Positions 33,008 to 43,958 are shown, numbered from the stretch's first letter. The stretch is 64,000 bases of DNA from Candidatus Altimarinota bacterium (GCA_028689115.1 JAQTWV010000001.1:597539-661538); one strand, 5' to 3'. Notes: generated from the sequence alone by a model not told the origin. Translations and numbers: made by a program.

Positions 33008-33847
33008 ATGAAAACATTATTTACTTTTTTAATTATTTTTTTAAGTTCTAGTTTTACTTATGCTAATGAAGATATTTCTATCCTATCAAATGAAGTAAAA
33101 ATGTGTACTATGGACTATACTCCTGTTTGCTGAATAAATTGAACAACTTACTGAAATGCTTGTTCCGCTTGAGAAAATAAAATAGCTTATAAATGAGAAT
33201 GTAATAATTATGTAAACAATTCTTACTATACTATATTGCAAAATAAATATTCACCATCTATTAAAAAAAATATTTTAAATTATGATAGTGACAAATTAAT
33301 ACAAGTTCTTGAAAAAATAGATATAGCAATAGAAAACGTAAAAAAATCTAAGATATCTCTAGAAATGCAAAAAAATAAAATAACAACTTATATTTTTTTA
33401 AAAAATATAATTCCAGAGATTGTAGAATTTAAATCAAATAGTATAAAAGATATAACTTTTAGTATTGAATGAGAAAAAATTACATTAAATAATTGAATAT
33501 CAAAAATAAACCAAAGTACAACAAGATATTTTTGAAATGAAGTTTTTGGTGATTTTAATAATGATGAAATGATTGATACAGCTTTTTTAGTTACTCAAGA
33601 TAATTGATGAAGTGAAACATTTTATTATGTTGTAGCATTATTAAAAACACAAAATTGATATGTTTGAACAAATGCTATTTTACTTTGAGACAGAATTGCT
33701 CCTCAAACAAGTAACTATATGGACTGAAAAATTATTGTAAATTATGCTACAAGAAAAGATAGTGAACCTATGACTACTTCTCCTAGTATTTGAGTATCAA
33801 AATATTTTAAAATAACTAATGACAAATTAGTTGAAATAAATAACTAA
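33008..33847 (+). CDS. Secreted protein with Kazal-type protease-inhibitor domain
   Basis: 279 residues. A signal peptide (MKTLFTFLIIFLSSSFTY-A) is followed by a compact Kazal domain at residues about 32-67: YTPVCGINGTTYGNACSAG, with the cysteine spacing C...C-G...Y-x3-C...C of the family. A coiled helical region (QVLEKIDIAIENVKKSKISL) and a C-terminal beta domain (EVFGDFNNDEMIDTAFLVTQ) follow; the DFNNDEMID segment looks like a calcium-binding FG-GAP/dockerin-type loop. Kazal domains inhibit serine proteases; here it would act outside the cell, possibly against host enzymes. Confidence 0.85.
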
Positions 33848-33868
33848 AAAAATTAGATAAAACTATTC

Positions 33869-33926
33869 AAAACTAAACACAAAAAATCTCCTAAATTTTT
33901 AGGAGATTTTTTGTGTTTAGTTTTTT
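33869..33926 (+). terminator. Long perfect hairpin terminator after the Kazal-protein gene
   Basis: A 27-bp perfect stem (from AAAACTAAACAC to its complement GTGTTTAGTTTT) followed by a T-run. Its inner part and right arm recur as a 52-bp exact copy beside tRNA-Cys. Confidence 0.88.
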
Positions 33927-33932
33927 TTGGAG
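33881..33932. repeat. 52-bp direct repeat, left copy
   Basis: Exact copy of 35379-35430. It begins in a run of six A, includes the hairpin core TCTCCTAAATTTTTAGGAGA, and ends TTTTGGAG. The last five bases (TGGAG) equal the complement of the tRNA-Cys 3' end (C, U discriminator, CCA). Sequence diverges immediately outside. Confidence 0.9.
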
Positions 33933-34035
33933 CCTCACACTAATTTATTCTAACTTTTTGAGAATATAAATATGTTTAATTTAGATGAATTAAAATATTT
34001 TTTTCATAAATATATTTATATTTAAAATATTGAAA

Positions 34036-35298
34036 TTATTTACTTTTTTTAATATTACTATTTTTACTTTTATTTATTATTTTTTTCAACATTTTCTCAG
34101 GTAATTTAACGTTTTTATAACTTTCTCAAAATATTTCCTCATATGTTTTTCTGAATTCCTTTTCTTTTTTTATATCATTAAAAAGGGGCCACTCAATATA
34201 TGCATTTTTATCTATGTCTCAATTTAATCATATTTTTTTCATTAAATTATAAGATTCATTATAATTTTCCTTTATAATTGAAACTGCTAACTTAAAATCA
34301 TCTCAAAATGCTGACCAATCAGTACATCATATAATACTATTTGCTGCTTCTTTATCTCATTGTAAATACTTCGATAATGATTTATTAATAATATAAATAT
34401 ATTTATTTTCATTATTAGAAAATTTTTTTTGTGAACAAGCAAAATCTAACAATTTATCTGCCAATTTGTATTCCTTTAAATTCAATAAGTCAAAACATAT
34501 ATTGTTTAACTCTTTATCAATTTCTTCTAATTTTCAAGGAATAAGTTTACGCCATATCGTGATTGTTAATTTAACAGTAAGTTCATATAAAACATAATAA
34601 CATTCATTAAAATATGAAATATCTATTTTTATTTTATCTCAAACCTTATTAATATTTCATGGATTATTATTTTCACAACAAACTGAAAAATATTGATTAT
34701 TAATTATTCAATTATTATGAACAATTAAATTCCTTCTTTCAGTTAACTCTATAAATTTTCACCATATATCTAAATTTTCTCTTAATTTCATTCAAAGTTT
34801 AGTTTCTAAATACTTGAAATGTTCTTCATGACTATCTCTTAAAACTCATTCCACCTCCTTTTCAATTATATATTTTTTTGCCAAATCTATATTTTCCATT
34901 GAATAAAAATCTGAAAAAGATATTTTTTTATCAGAACTATTTATTATTTCAGGTTTAATATTATATAAGCTAATAAGCAAATTATTTAAGAATGCATCAT
35001 ATTTTGAAATTAATGAAACAAATAATGACTCTGAAATAATATCAAATGATAATCAAGAAATATCCGCATCTTTCTTTAATTGTTCAAAAATTCTAACTTC
35101 TCATTCTTTCACAAAAGGTACTTTTTTTCAATCAATTTCTTCATAATTTATTTTTTTATTTATAAATTTAGTGATTTTTTCAAAAGATTCTATTCTATGA
35201 GGATTAAGTAATAAAAAAGTCATTGGTAAAGTTTCTTTTATTGTTTCAATATTAAGCAAAAAATCTTTTAATATTTCTCATAAATTATTTCATTTCAT
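34036..35298 (-). CDS. HEPN-motif protein (predicted RNase/abortive-infection type)
   Basis: 420 residues, cytoplasmic. Residues about 185-205 carry ELTERRNLIVHNNGIINNQY, which has the R-x4-H motif of HEPN RNases in the usual context (E.RN.ivHn.g). The surrounding region is all-helical (SLFVSLISKYDAFLNNLLIS; LRENLDIWGKFI). The C-terminal half is helical and TPR/SEL1-like (YKLADKLLDFACSQKKFSNN). HEPN proteins of this type are frequent in defence and toxin systems. It is the only gene between two exact 52-bp repeats at tRNA-Cys. No antitoxin or integrase partner is visible. Confidence 0.78.
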
Positions 35299-35378
35299 TT
35301 TACTTTTTATTAAATTTTAAATCTATTTTTTAATATAACCTTTTAACACTAAAAATCAATATCTTTAATTTAAAAACA

Positions 35379-35425
35379 AAAAAATCTCCTAAATTTTTAG
35401 GAGATTTTTTGTGTTTAGTTTTTTT
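35379..35425 (-). terminator. tRNA-Cys terminator
   Basis: Hairpin TCTCCTAAA / TTTAGGAGA followed on the minus strand by a T-run, 20-30 nt beyond the tRNA 3' end. Confidence 0.75.
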
Positions 35426-35430
35426 TGGAG
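35379..35430. repeat. 52-bp direct repeat, right copy
   Basis: Exact copy of 33881-33932. It covers the terminator hairpin of tRNA-Cys and the last five nucleotides of the tRNA. Its left flank no longer pairs with the GTGTTTAGTTTT arm, unlike the left copy, where the whole stem is perfect. Confidence 0.9.
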
Positions 35431-35500
35431 GTGCCATCGGGGTTCGAACCCGAGTACACGGTGTTGCAGACCGTTGTATGAACCACTCTACCATGGCACC
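35426..35500 (-). tRNA. tRNA-Cys (GCA anticodon)
   Basis: 75 nt on the minus strand. Acceptor GGTGCCA pairs with TGGCACC, followed by discriminator T and an encoded CCA. The anticodon arm reads CGGTCTGCAACACCG with loop CTGCAAC, anticodon GCA; the T-arm is CTCGGGTTCGAACCCCGA-like. The D-arm contains GAGTGGTTCATAC. It is followed by a hairpin terminator that overlaps the 52-bp direct repeat. Confidence 0.95.
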
Positions 35501-35531
35501 AAAAATATTTAAGCTAAGAGATTATAACAAA

Positions 35532-35565
35532 AAAAACAAAATTTCAAATGAAATTTTGTTTTTTC
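35532..35565. terminator. Hairpin terminator
   Basis: AAAAACAAAATTTC / GAAATTTTGTTTTT with an AAAT loop, A-run on one side and T-run on the other; serves the lipoprotein gene on the minus strand. Confidence 0.85.
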
Positions 35566-35566
35566 T

Positions 35567-36124
35567 TTATTTACATGAAAAAGTTGCTAATAATTCCCTA
35601 TATTTTGAAGTATCAGTTATAGTTGTTGGAAGTGCAATTGTGATAAAATATCATTTTGTTTTATTACAAATATGAGCTGTTTGTAAAAATCTAAGTTTTG
35701 GAGTATCTACATTGTATTTTGCTTCAAATTCATAAACTATTGATGTATCTTTATCAGCAAAAGTTATGTCATTTGATGATATTTTTTTATAACCTAAATA
35801 ATCAGTTTCAGCTCAAATATTATTTAAGATAGAATAATCTTTTGAAGTAGTAATTTTATTTAAATCATCTGACAAAATAAGTAAATTATTTGCAAAACCA
35901 GATACTACATTTATAGAACTAGCAGCAAGTTCTATATTTCACTCTTTTGCTTTTGGTAATATATTTTCCTTATCTTTTATGATTTCCCAATTTGAAGGAA
36001 TACTAAATGCAAAATTTGCATTATCTACATCAATTAAAGAATTGTCTGTAACCGTAGTAGTAGATGATCCACAAGACATTAATAAAAAAGTTGATAAAAC
36101 TGAAATTAATATTTTTTTTAACAT
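35567..36124 (-). CDS. Lipoprotein
   Basis: 185 residues. A signal peptide with lipobox (ILISVLSTFLLMSC-GSS) is followed by a domain resembling PsbP/DUF-type lipoproteins of CPR bacteria: the ANFAFSIPSNWEIIKDKENI start is typical of small proteins that begin with a F.i.iP..W. motif. Function unknown. It lies 23 nt downstream of a small membrane gene. Confidence 0.78.
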
Positions 36125-36147
36125 ATTAAAATATTTATAAAATAAAA

Positions 36148-36504
36148 TTATTTATTAAGTAATCACATAATTCATCACTCAAATATAATTGGTAATACCA
36201 AAACTAAAAATACAATAACAATTCAAAATAATCATAAGATTAATGAATATCAAGTCGGATTTTGTTTGAAAGTTTTTCTAAAAAAGAAATAACTATAAAT
36301 AAATATAGTAAAAACAAATAATACATAGATTATGCTTATATATTTACTGAAAAAATCTCTATAAAATCAAGCTCAAATAAAATAAAAACTACAAAAAAAC
36401 AATAAAATCATAAGTACAAGGATTGCTTTTGCAGATTTATATCTCAAGATTACTTTATTATCACTTTCAAAAAATTCTTTTTTTAGTACTTCTTTAAATC
36501 ACAT
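36148..36504 (-). CDS. Small integral membrane protein
   Basis: 118 residues with three hydrophobic helices (AILVLMILLFFCSFYFIGAG; IIYVLFVFTIFIYSYFF; SLILGLFGIVIVFLVLVLP). No family recognised. Transcribed divergently from gatC and followed by the lipoprotein gene. Confidence 0.7.
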
Positions 36505-36565
36505 AACTTGATTTTTTTTAAATAAATAATATATTTAAACCATATTACATTAATAATATTAATAA

Positions 36566-36850
36566 ATGAGTTTAACACAAGAGCAAATTGAAAAATTATC
36601 AAAAAATCTAAGTAAGATTAAACTAGATAACGAAAAATTAGGTCAAGATATTAATGGTATATTAAAATATATTGATTTACTAAATGAAGTTGATACTACT
36701 TGAATAAAGCCAACTATAAGCGTAGTTGAAAAAGAAAATATTCTAAGAGATGATGTAGAAATAAGAACAATTAATCCAAAAGATTTACTAGCTTGTTCTA
36801 ATCAAAAAGTTATAGCAAATCAAATAGCAGTTTCAAATATAATGAAATAA
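36566..36850 (+). CDS. gatC: Asp/Glu-tRNA amidotransferase subunit C
   Basis: 94 residues, the family length. Characteristic pattern: LTQEQIEKLSKNLSKIKL, DINGILKYIDLLNEVDTTGI, PTISVVEKENILRDDV. GatC holds GatA and GatB together to amidate Glu-tRNA(Gln) or Asp-tRNA(Asn). GatA and GatB are not in the window. It lies 2 nt upstream of recF, probably one transcript. Confidence 0.9.
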
Positions 36851-36852
36851 TT

Positions 36853-37890
36853 ATGATAAAAGAGCTAAAACTAGTAAATTTTAGAAATTTTCAAGAAAAA
36901 ATTATACATAATTTTGAAAGAGAAAATTTCATAATTTGAGAAAATTGAAAATGAAAAACTAATATCCTAGAAGCACTAAGTCAACTTTGAAATAATTCTG
37001 TCACTAAATTAAATCTAGATGATTTAGTAAAAACGTGAGAGGATTATTTTTTTATAGAAATAAAAGATGAACTAGAAAATAAATATAGTTTTTATTATTC
37101 TAAAAAAGATAAAAAGAAAAATTTTCTCATAAATAACAAAAAATCTACTAAAAAAGAATTCAATGAAAGCACTCATTCTTGTGTTATATTCTCCCCTATA
37201 ATGATGAATATGATCTACCTTTCTCCAAGTTTAAGAAGGGATTTTTTGGATGATACGTTGAAGAGTAGTTATAGCGAATATGAAAATTTATTAAAAAATT
37301 ATAGAAAAATACTTAAATCAAGAAATTCTACACTAAAAGCAATTCATGAAAAAAGAGTTTGAGAAGATGAAATCAAATTTTGGGATAAAAAATTTATAGA
37401 TACTGCAAGTGAAATATACAAATACAGATTTAAATTTATAAATTTCTTACAAGAATCAATAGTAAATACAAAAGAATATTTTTCATGAAAAATCGAAAAT
37501 ATAGAATTTGAATACAAAACAAAAATAGATAAAGATGATATAAATAATAGTATAAAAAATTATTTAGATAAAAACTTTAAAAGAGACATTATTTTATGAA
37601 AAACACATATTTGACCTCATGTAGATGATTTTGAAATAAAAACTGATAAAATAAGTCTAATTCATTTTGCATCAAGATGAGAAACTAAAAGTATAATCAT
37701 TTATTTAAAACTTTTAGAGTGAATTTTTATAGAGAAAAAAACTAAGAAAAAACCAATTTTAATTATAGACGATTTACTAAGTGAACTTGATGAAAATCAC
37801 AAAGATATGCTATTAAACAAGATAAATTATTATCAAACTTTCATTTCAAATATCTACAAACAAGAGAATACTTTTTATATTACATTATAA
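36853..37890 (+). CDS. recF: DNA replication/repair ATPase RecF
   Basis: 345 residues. Walker A IIGENGKGKTNILEALSQL has its three glycines all as TGA, which is the clearest evidence for code 25 in the window. Further: YLSPSLRRDFLDDTL, signature-like region ILGKTHIGPHVDDFEI, LIHFASRGETKSIIIYLKLL and Walker B PILIIDDLLSELDENHKDML. RecF loads RecA at gaps with RecO and RecR. The gene follows gatC directly. Confidence 0.96.
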
Positions 37891-37986
37891 AAAATAATTT
37901 TGTAAAGCCAATATTTACAAATTTTGTTTTAAAAAAGCGAAAAATTATTAAGATATTAACAATATTTTAACAATTATTTTTCACAT

Positions 37987-39354
37987 ATGGAATTTGGAAA
38001 AAAAGTATTATTAGCAACAATCACATATATTATATGATTTGGGTCTGTTTTAGCTTGAAATGTTGACCATTTTCAAGTAACATTATCTCCAGATACTGCA
38101 AAAGTTTGAGAAGCACTGGATTTAACAATTGAAGCTGTTGATAAAAATAATAAAACAGTTAGTGATTATAATGGTATGATTTTAATTTTTTCAGAGTCAG
38201 ATCCAGAAGCAGAATTACCTATAACACTTGAAGACAATACTTATACTTACAAATCAACAGATCAATGAAAAATTCTTTTTGAAAATGCAATTAAATTTTC
38301 AAAAGAATGAACTCAAAATATAAATGTTTATGATTTCAATGATGATACTATTTTTGGTATATGAGAAGCAACTATAACTAAAGGTACAGATTCTGTTACT
38401 TCTAATATAGAAATTGTATCTCCTGAAAATGGATTAACAATATGAGTTAACAAAATCAAAGTTTCAGGTACAACTGAAAAAAATCATCAAGTACAAATAA
38501 TTGTAAATTGAAAAAATACACTAAATGCTGCATCAAATAGTGAATGAGTATATGAAAAAGAAGTTACAGGTTTAGTTGATTGAGAAAATATATTTTTAGC
38601 TAAAGTTCTTGATGCTGATGGAAAAATAATTTGAGAATCAAAAGAAGTAAAAATTAAAGTTGAAAAAAATTCTATAAGCTTAACAAATGTAAAAGTTACT
38701 CCTGAAGAAGTTGATAGTGAATGACAATTTGAAATTGAAGTGTTAACAACACCTGCACTAAGAGAAGTAAATGTTACAATAAATGATATAGTAACAAAAT
38801 TAGAAGAAACTAAAGAATGAACTTACACTGCAAAAATATTTGCTCCAAAAGATGAATGAACTTATAAAATTGATATTATAATGAAAGATGAGCTTGGTCA
38901 TGAACAAAAAGAATTATGAGCTGCAAGTATAAAAGTAAATAAAGTTGAGTTAAAATCAGCAGATCCTACTTTGGTTCCTGAAGTAAAAAGTGATAAAAAA
39001 GATTTAAAAATAACTTGATTAAAATTAGTTGAATTAAAAACTAAATCAATTCTAACTTGGGACAAAGTTGATTGAGCTGAAAGTTATAATGTTTATAAAA
39101 AAATGGAAGATAATAATTTAGAATTAATAACTAATGTTTTAGAACCTAAATTTGAATTAGAAATAACTTGAGATGAAGTTAAATATGAATATTTCGCAGT
39201 TAAAGCAATGGCTAAGACTGGATCATGAGAAGTATATGAATGAGATTTATCAGAAGCAACTAAGATAAAAACTGGTCCTGAAATGCTTATATTATTACTT
39301 ATTTCTATATTTTCTGCTTGATTATATCTAGTATCAAAACAAAAAAGAGCTTAA
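37987..39354 (+). CDS. Surface protein with Ig-like repeats and wall/membrane sorting signal
   Basis: 455 residues. A signal peptide (KKVLLATITYIIGFGSVLAG) is followed by beta-sandwich repeats: a big-type domain (SNIEIVSPENGLTIGVNKIK), related repeats (NVKVTPEEVDSEGQFEIEVL), and a fibronectin-III-like domain (SILTWDKVDGAESYNVYKKM). The end is TGPEMLILLLISIFSAGLYL plus VSKQKRA: a TGPE box, hydrophobic helix and basic tail, like a sorting signal without the LP. It is likely displayed on the surface. Followed by a terminator. Confidence 0.8.
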
Positions 39355-39368
39355 AAGCTCTTTTTTTA
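39342..39368 (+). terminator. Hairpin terminator
   Basis: AAAAAGAGCTT, loop AAA, AGCTCTTTTTTT overlapping the stop of the surface-protein gene. Confidence 0.88.
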
Positions 39369-39439
39369 TCAAGTCTATTAATTTGACTTTTTATATTTTT
39401 ATTTTATTATACAAAAAATATAATTAATAATTATTATAA

Positions 39440-41302
39440 ATGAAAAGTTCTAGTCCAAATTATGAGCTACCTAATCAATATTTTTTTCATGTACAATCAG
39501 TTTTATGATATTATAAACCATTTAGTGATTGAGGTGAAACTTTTATTATAGAAACTTGAAATACAGCATCAGAAACTATCATGAATTATGTCATTGAAAA
39601 TGCTAGAGATGAAAATTCAAAAAAAATACTTTGAGTTATAGAGTGATTTAATAAGATTATTCTGGATAAAAATAAAATAAGTATAAATCCTGAATCTACT
39701 TTTGAACAATATGAAAAATCTTTAGAGCAACTACTTGAATATACAAATAGTGAAAATAGAACTTTAATTCTTGGTTTTTCATCTATGTGATGATATGAAT
39801 TATTACCTAGACTTTCAAAGATAATCAAAAAATTAAAAGAAAAAAATCCTAACATTATTTTTATAATGTGAGGAGCTGATTTCAATGCTATACCAGATAA
39901 AAAATTCCTTGATCAAGTATTTGATGAATATGGTATTGATATAGTAAATATATGATGAGCAAAAGAATTTAGTGAATTTTTATGATGAATAAATGAGAGC
40001 GATTTATTTTTTCGTGATGAAAATTGAAATATATGAGTAAAAAGTGATAGAGAAATACCTAAAAGTTTAATTTTTAAAAGCAAAAAAGATAATACAAATG
40101 AGATAAAAGCATGAACAAAATTAAATTCAAAAGACTATTATAATCCACTTACTAGGATGCTTTATTTTACTATTCCAAATAATCCATGTTTAAATAATTG
40201 TTCTTATTGTGCAAACTTTATTCACTCAAATACACCATTAAAAGATCATGATATAGAAACTGCAATAAAAGAATATGAAATTGCAATAAGTAAAATAGAA
40301 GAAGATAAATTTTGAATTGAACTATGAAATCCAAATCCTATGCAATACATAGATAAATTTGAAAATTTTATACAAAATATCGATTTAAGCAGAGTTATAG
40401 AATTTTGATTTTTTGGAGATTTTATGTGAATATCAAATGATAAATTACTTGAAAAAACTTGTAATATAATTGATTATTTAAACAAAAAATATCCTGAATT
40501 AAAAATAACAATACATTTTTGAGTAGACGCATTACATCATAAATGAGATTGAGAATTTTTATGAAGAAGCCAATGACATAAAATAATTGAAGAACCAAAA
40601 TATATAGCTTCTCTTAAAAATTTTGATAAATTATTTGAAAGATACAAAAATAATCCAAATATTTGAATTCCATTTAATTTAATATTTCATCCAAATTTAG
40701 AAATAAATTGATATAAAGATAGATTTGAGTTTACGCAAAAGTATGTAAGAAATAAAACTTGAGCATGATTATTCCCTCTTGTTCCTCATCCAAATAGTAA
40801 AATAGAACAAGATCATAAATGATACTATATTCCTGAATATGAAGCAATTAATGGTATAGATTTAACAAAATATGCAAATATTAATTACTGGTGATATTTT
40901 TACTTAAATTCAAAATTACTTGATATATTTACTTTTTTAAGAACTGCATGAATAATAGATATATTTTATCAATTTATTTTTAGTAAATCTGAAAAAAATG
41001 AAGAAGTTGAAATAGATGATTTTGAAAAAATAATAACTATTGTTTGAAAAAAAATAGAACAAAATTTAGATAAATTAAATTCATTTAGATCTAAAATATT
41101 ATTTATAAGAAGAAAAAAACAATTAAAAAATTTAGAAATAACTATTGATAAAATAATAGATTATTTAAATTTTATCATATATAGAGAAAATTATATCAAA
41201 GAAATAAATCCATCTTATAATTCAGAAGAATCAGTTAATTTTATAGAATCAATAAGTTGGTTAAAAAACAAATTCGAAGAAATAAAAAAAGATAAGTTTT
41301 AA
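39440..41302 (+). CDS. Radical SAM protein with B12-binding-like N-terminus
   Basis: 620 residues. Residues about 1-200 look like a cobalamin-binding-type Rossmann domain (NRTLILGFSSMGGYELLPRL; NIIFIMGGADFNAIPDKKFL). The radical SAM core starts at about residue 240: NNPCLNNCSYCANF with the Cx3Cx2C cluster motif. GIELGNPNP and LFPLVPHPNSK follow. The C-terminal 120 residues are helical and charged. The SAM cluster and architecture are clear; the substrate is not. The domain order resembles B12-dependent methyltransferases or elongator-like proteins, but no DXH cobalamin motif is evident, so cofactor B12 is uncertain. Confidence 0.8.
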
Positions 41303-41319
41303 AAAACTTATCTTTTTTT
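41284..41319. terminator. Hairpin terminator between convergent genes
   Basis: AAAAAAGATAAGTTTT / AAAACTTATCTTTTTT stem spanning the radical SAM stop and ending at the stop of the M23 gene on the minus strand. Confidence 0.88.
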
Positions 41320-43375
41320 ATTTTATCAACCTAAAATTATAATCATCAGGTACATAAACTCATTTTAGGTGAGTTAAACATCTTTTTACATTATTATGCC
41401 AATGGTCTTCATCAGTTGCATAACATGGTCATCAAACTCAACATTTTTGTAATCAAACTTCTTTTCTTCAAGCTCATGATAATTCTGCTAAACTATTATA
41501 TTTTCACAAATATTTACCATTTAATGTATAAATAATTGAATAAACTCATTGTCTTGCATTATCAAATCATTTTCTATCTCATCTATCATTATTTCAAACA
41601 TTTCAAATATTATAAGCAGTAGTTAAATTTTTACCAAGTCAACTTTCAGCTAATCATATACACATAACAAGTGAAGGATCTACATTTCAATCTAAAGCTT
41701 CATCAATCCACATTTGCCAATTATTAAATGTTCAAACTGCATAATGAGAAATCAAATATTGTTGTCTTTCAACTTCATTATCTCACTCTAATTTAAATAA
41801 TTTAGAATTTTCTGATTGTTCACTATAATTATAACCATTTTTAGATTCAAAATCTGAGTTATATTTTTCTCTATACTTAGAAGGAAGTTCTTGATATTTA
41901 ATATATGATAAATCCAGAACAGATAAAGGATCTAAATATTGTTTATCTTTAAATACTTCAAAATGTAGATGTGGTCAAGTTGTTACATATCAAGCTCACA
42001 TTGTACCATACTCTCATCAAGATTTAGCAATTATTTGTCATTTTTCTACATATTCATATTGTTCAACCAATATTTCACTTAAATGCCCATAAACAGTTAA
42101 ATATCAATCTGCATGTTTAACAGCTAAATAAGAATAATCTTGTGTAGTTGGTGGATTTAAATATACAACATATCAATCCATTGGAGATTCTATAGAAGTT
42201 CATTGTGGAACTTTTATATCAATTGCATTATGTTCAGCTCAAAATAATTCTTTATATTCTTCATCATGGTAATATGTAGAAAGTCATTGTATTGGATTAA
42301 CTGGCCATCTCATAGGGTTTACAGTAGTATCTTTGTCAGTTGAACCATTTTTACTTAATTGACTTTCACTATAAATCATAGTATTTATAGAAAAACATCT
42401 TGGATTATTTTTTTCAAGTACTCTTACCTCAGAAGTATTTTGGCTTACATCTACATAATCACAATTATATTTTTCAAGTATTTTTGTTCTTGCAACATTT
42501 AATTTTATTTGTTCTTTTAATGCTTTTAACCTAACTTCATTTTCAAGTTTTACTTTTTCCTTTAAATATTGTTCGTAAAATGATTGTTTTCATTTAGATG
42601 CATCAAGTATACTTTGTTTAAAGTCTTTCTTATCTTGCAATATTTTTTGTTCAATTACTCATTGTTTTCTAAGAGTTTTTAAATTTTGTTCTTGTTTTTC
42701 TAAAGTAACTTTTTTTAAATATAGTTCTCATACATATAATCTATGATTATCTATAAGTTTCTTTCAAGTTACTTGAATAATTCACTTAAAATACAAATCA
42801 TTTATTAAGTCTCAAACTGGCTCATTATTTAACAATATACTTTTTAAATTATCTATTTCTGATCATTCATATGCAGTATTTGTTTTTTTATAAATATAAA
42901 CTAAATACTCTAGTAATATCTCAGTATTTTCATCTATTTTTTTCTTTAATAATTCAATAGTCTTTGTATTAGTTTCTATTTCATTTTTTGTTTTAATTAC
43001 ATCTATATTTATTTGATCTATTTTTTGTGAAGTCTTTTCTATATCTTTATCAATAAGTGCAATTGAATCTTCAAGAGATGAAATGGTTGAAACAAGTTGT
43101 TGTTTTTTTTCTTCTGCCAATTTTTTATCACTAGTAATATCATCACTCATAGAATTATAAACGTCTATTTTTTTAGATATACTAAAAATATCTGAATATT
43201 CTGAAGAAAAGCTTCATAAATCAGATTCAAATAATAAATCATACTGTTTTGCCTGAAAGTTTTTAAGAACAGCTCCTACTTGATCATTAGATAAAGCATT
43301 TACGTTTACATTTACATTAACAACTCAAAAAATTGTTAAAAATAAAAAGAATAATGATAGATAAAATTTATTCAA
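41318..43375 (-). CDS. M23 murein endopeptidase with coiled coil and lysozyme-like C-terminus
   Basis: 685 residues. The only usable start is TTG, just after an in-frame TAA. The signal peptide (FYLSLFFLFLTIFGVVNVNV) is followed by a long coiled coil (about residues 75-330; EEKKQQLVSTISSLEDSIAL). The LytM/M23 domain has AEHNAIDIKVPQGTSIESP, then VKHADGYLTVYGHLS and the zinc motif TGPHLHFEVF. The last 150 residues resemble a lysozyme/glucosaminidase-type domain: SLVMCIGLAESGLGKNLTTA with YNIGNVGNNDRGD, where the E and the N/D contexts match SLT-like enzymes. It probably cuts peptidoglycan at division or of host cells. Confidence 0.87.
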
Positions 43376-43476
43376 AACTCTAAATTAAAAAATAATTCAT
43401 ATATGTAATTATATTACATTATACTTAAAAAACAAAACAAAATAACTTGACATTTATATAATAATTAATTGGTTAA

Positions 43477-43848
43477 TTATTCTTGATTTTTTATAAATAA
43501 TTCTAAAAAGAATAAAATTATAAAAGATAAAATAGATGTTAAAATTAAAGATGCTCAATAATAGTTAAAAAAAACTAATATAAGAAAAAATACACTTATA
43601 AAAAAAGATTGTCTAAAACTTACAAGGATATGATATATAGTTATATTTCACCTAAAATAGATTTTTTTTATAAAATACAAAAAAATAGTAAGTATACTTG
43701 ATAATCAAAATAAATATGAAAATATAAGTGAAAAAACTCCTAAATTTGTATAAGTATATGGATCCAAATATTTTAATATCATTATAAAGATTGAAAGACA
43801 AATCAAAAATATAATAAATATTAACAACAACAAAAACCTTTTTTTCAT
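43477..43848 (-). CDS. Small integral membrane protein
   Basis: 123 residues, four hydrophobic helices (FLLLLIFIIFLICLSIFIMI; VFSLIFSYLFGLSSILTIFL). The layout of short helices around a GNITIYHILVSFRQSFFISV loop is known from uncharacterised CPR proteins; I cannot name a family. It sits upstream of the M23 gene on the same strand. Confidence 0.7.
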
Positions 43849-43931
43849 GATTTTTTATAATAAATTAATTTGTTATATACTACTCATTTTTGGTATTTTT
43901 AAAAGAGTTTTTATAAAAAATATAACTATAG

Positions 43932-43958
43932 AAAAAAGGACTTAAAAGTCCTTTTTTC
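43932..43958. terminator. Hairpin terminator
   Basis: AAAAAAGGACTT / AAGTCCTTTTTT stem with a short loop, directly after the RND transporter gene on the minus strand. Confidence 0.85.

Noticed and set aside
33869-33926. Terminator copies as a dispersed genome repeat
   Set aside because: The other terminators in the window have unrelated stems; only these two copies match over 52 bp, so duplication at the tRNA locus is the better explanation.
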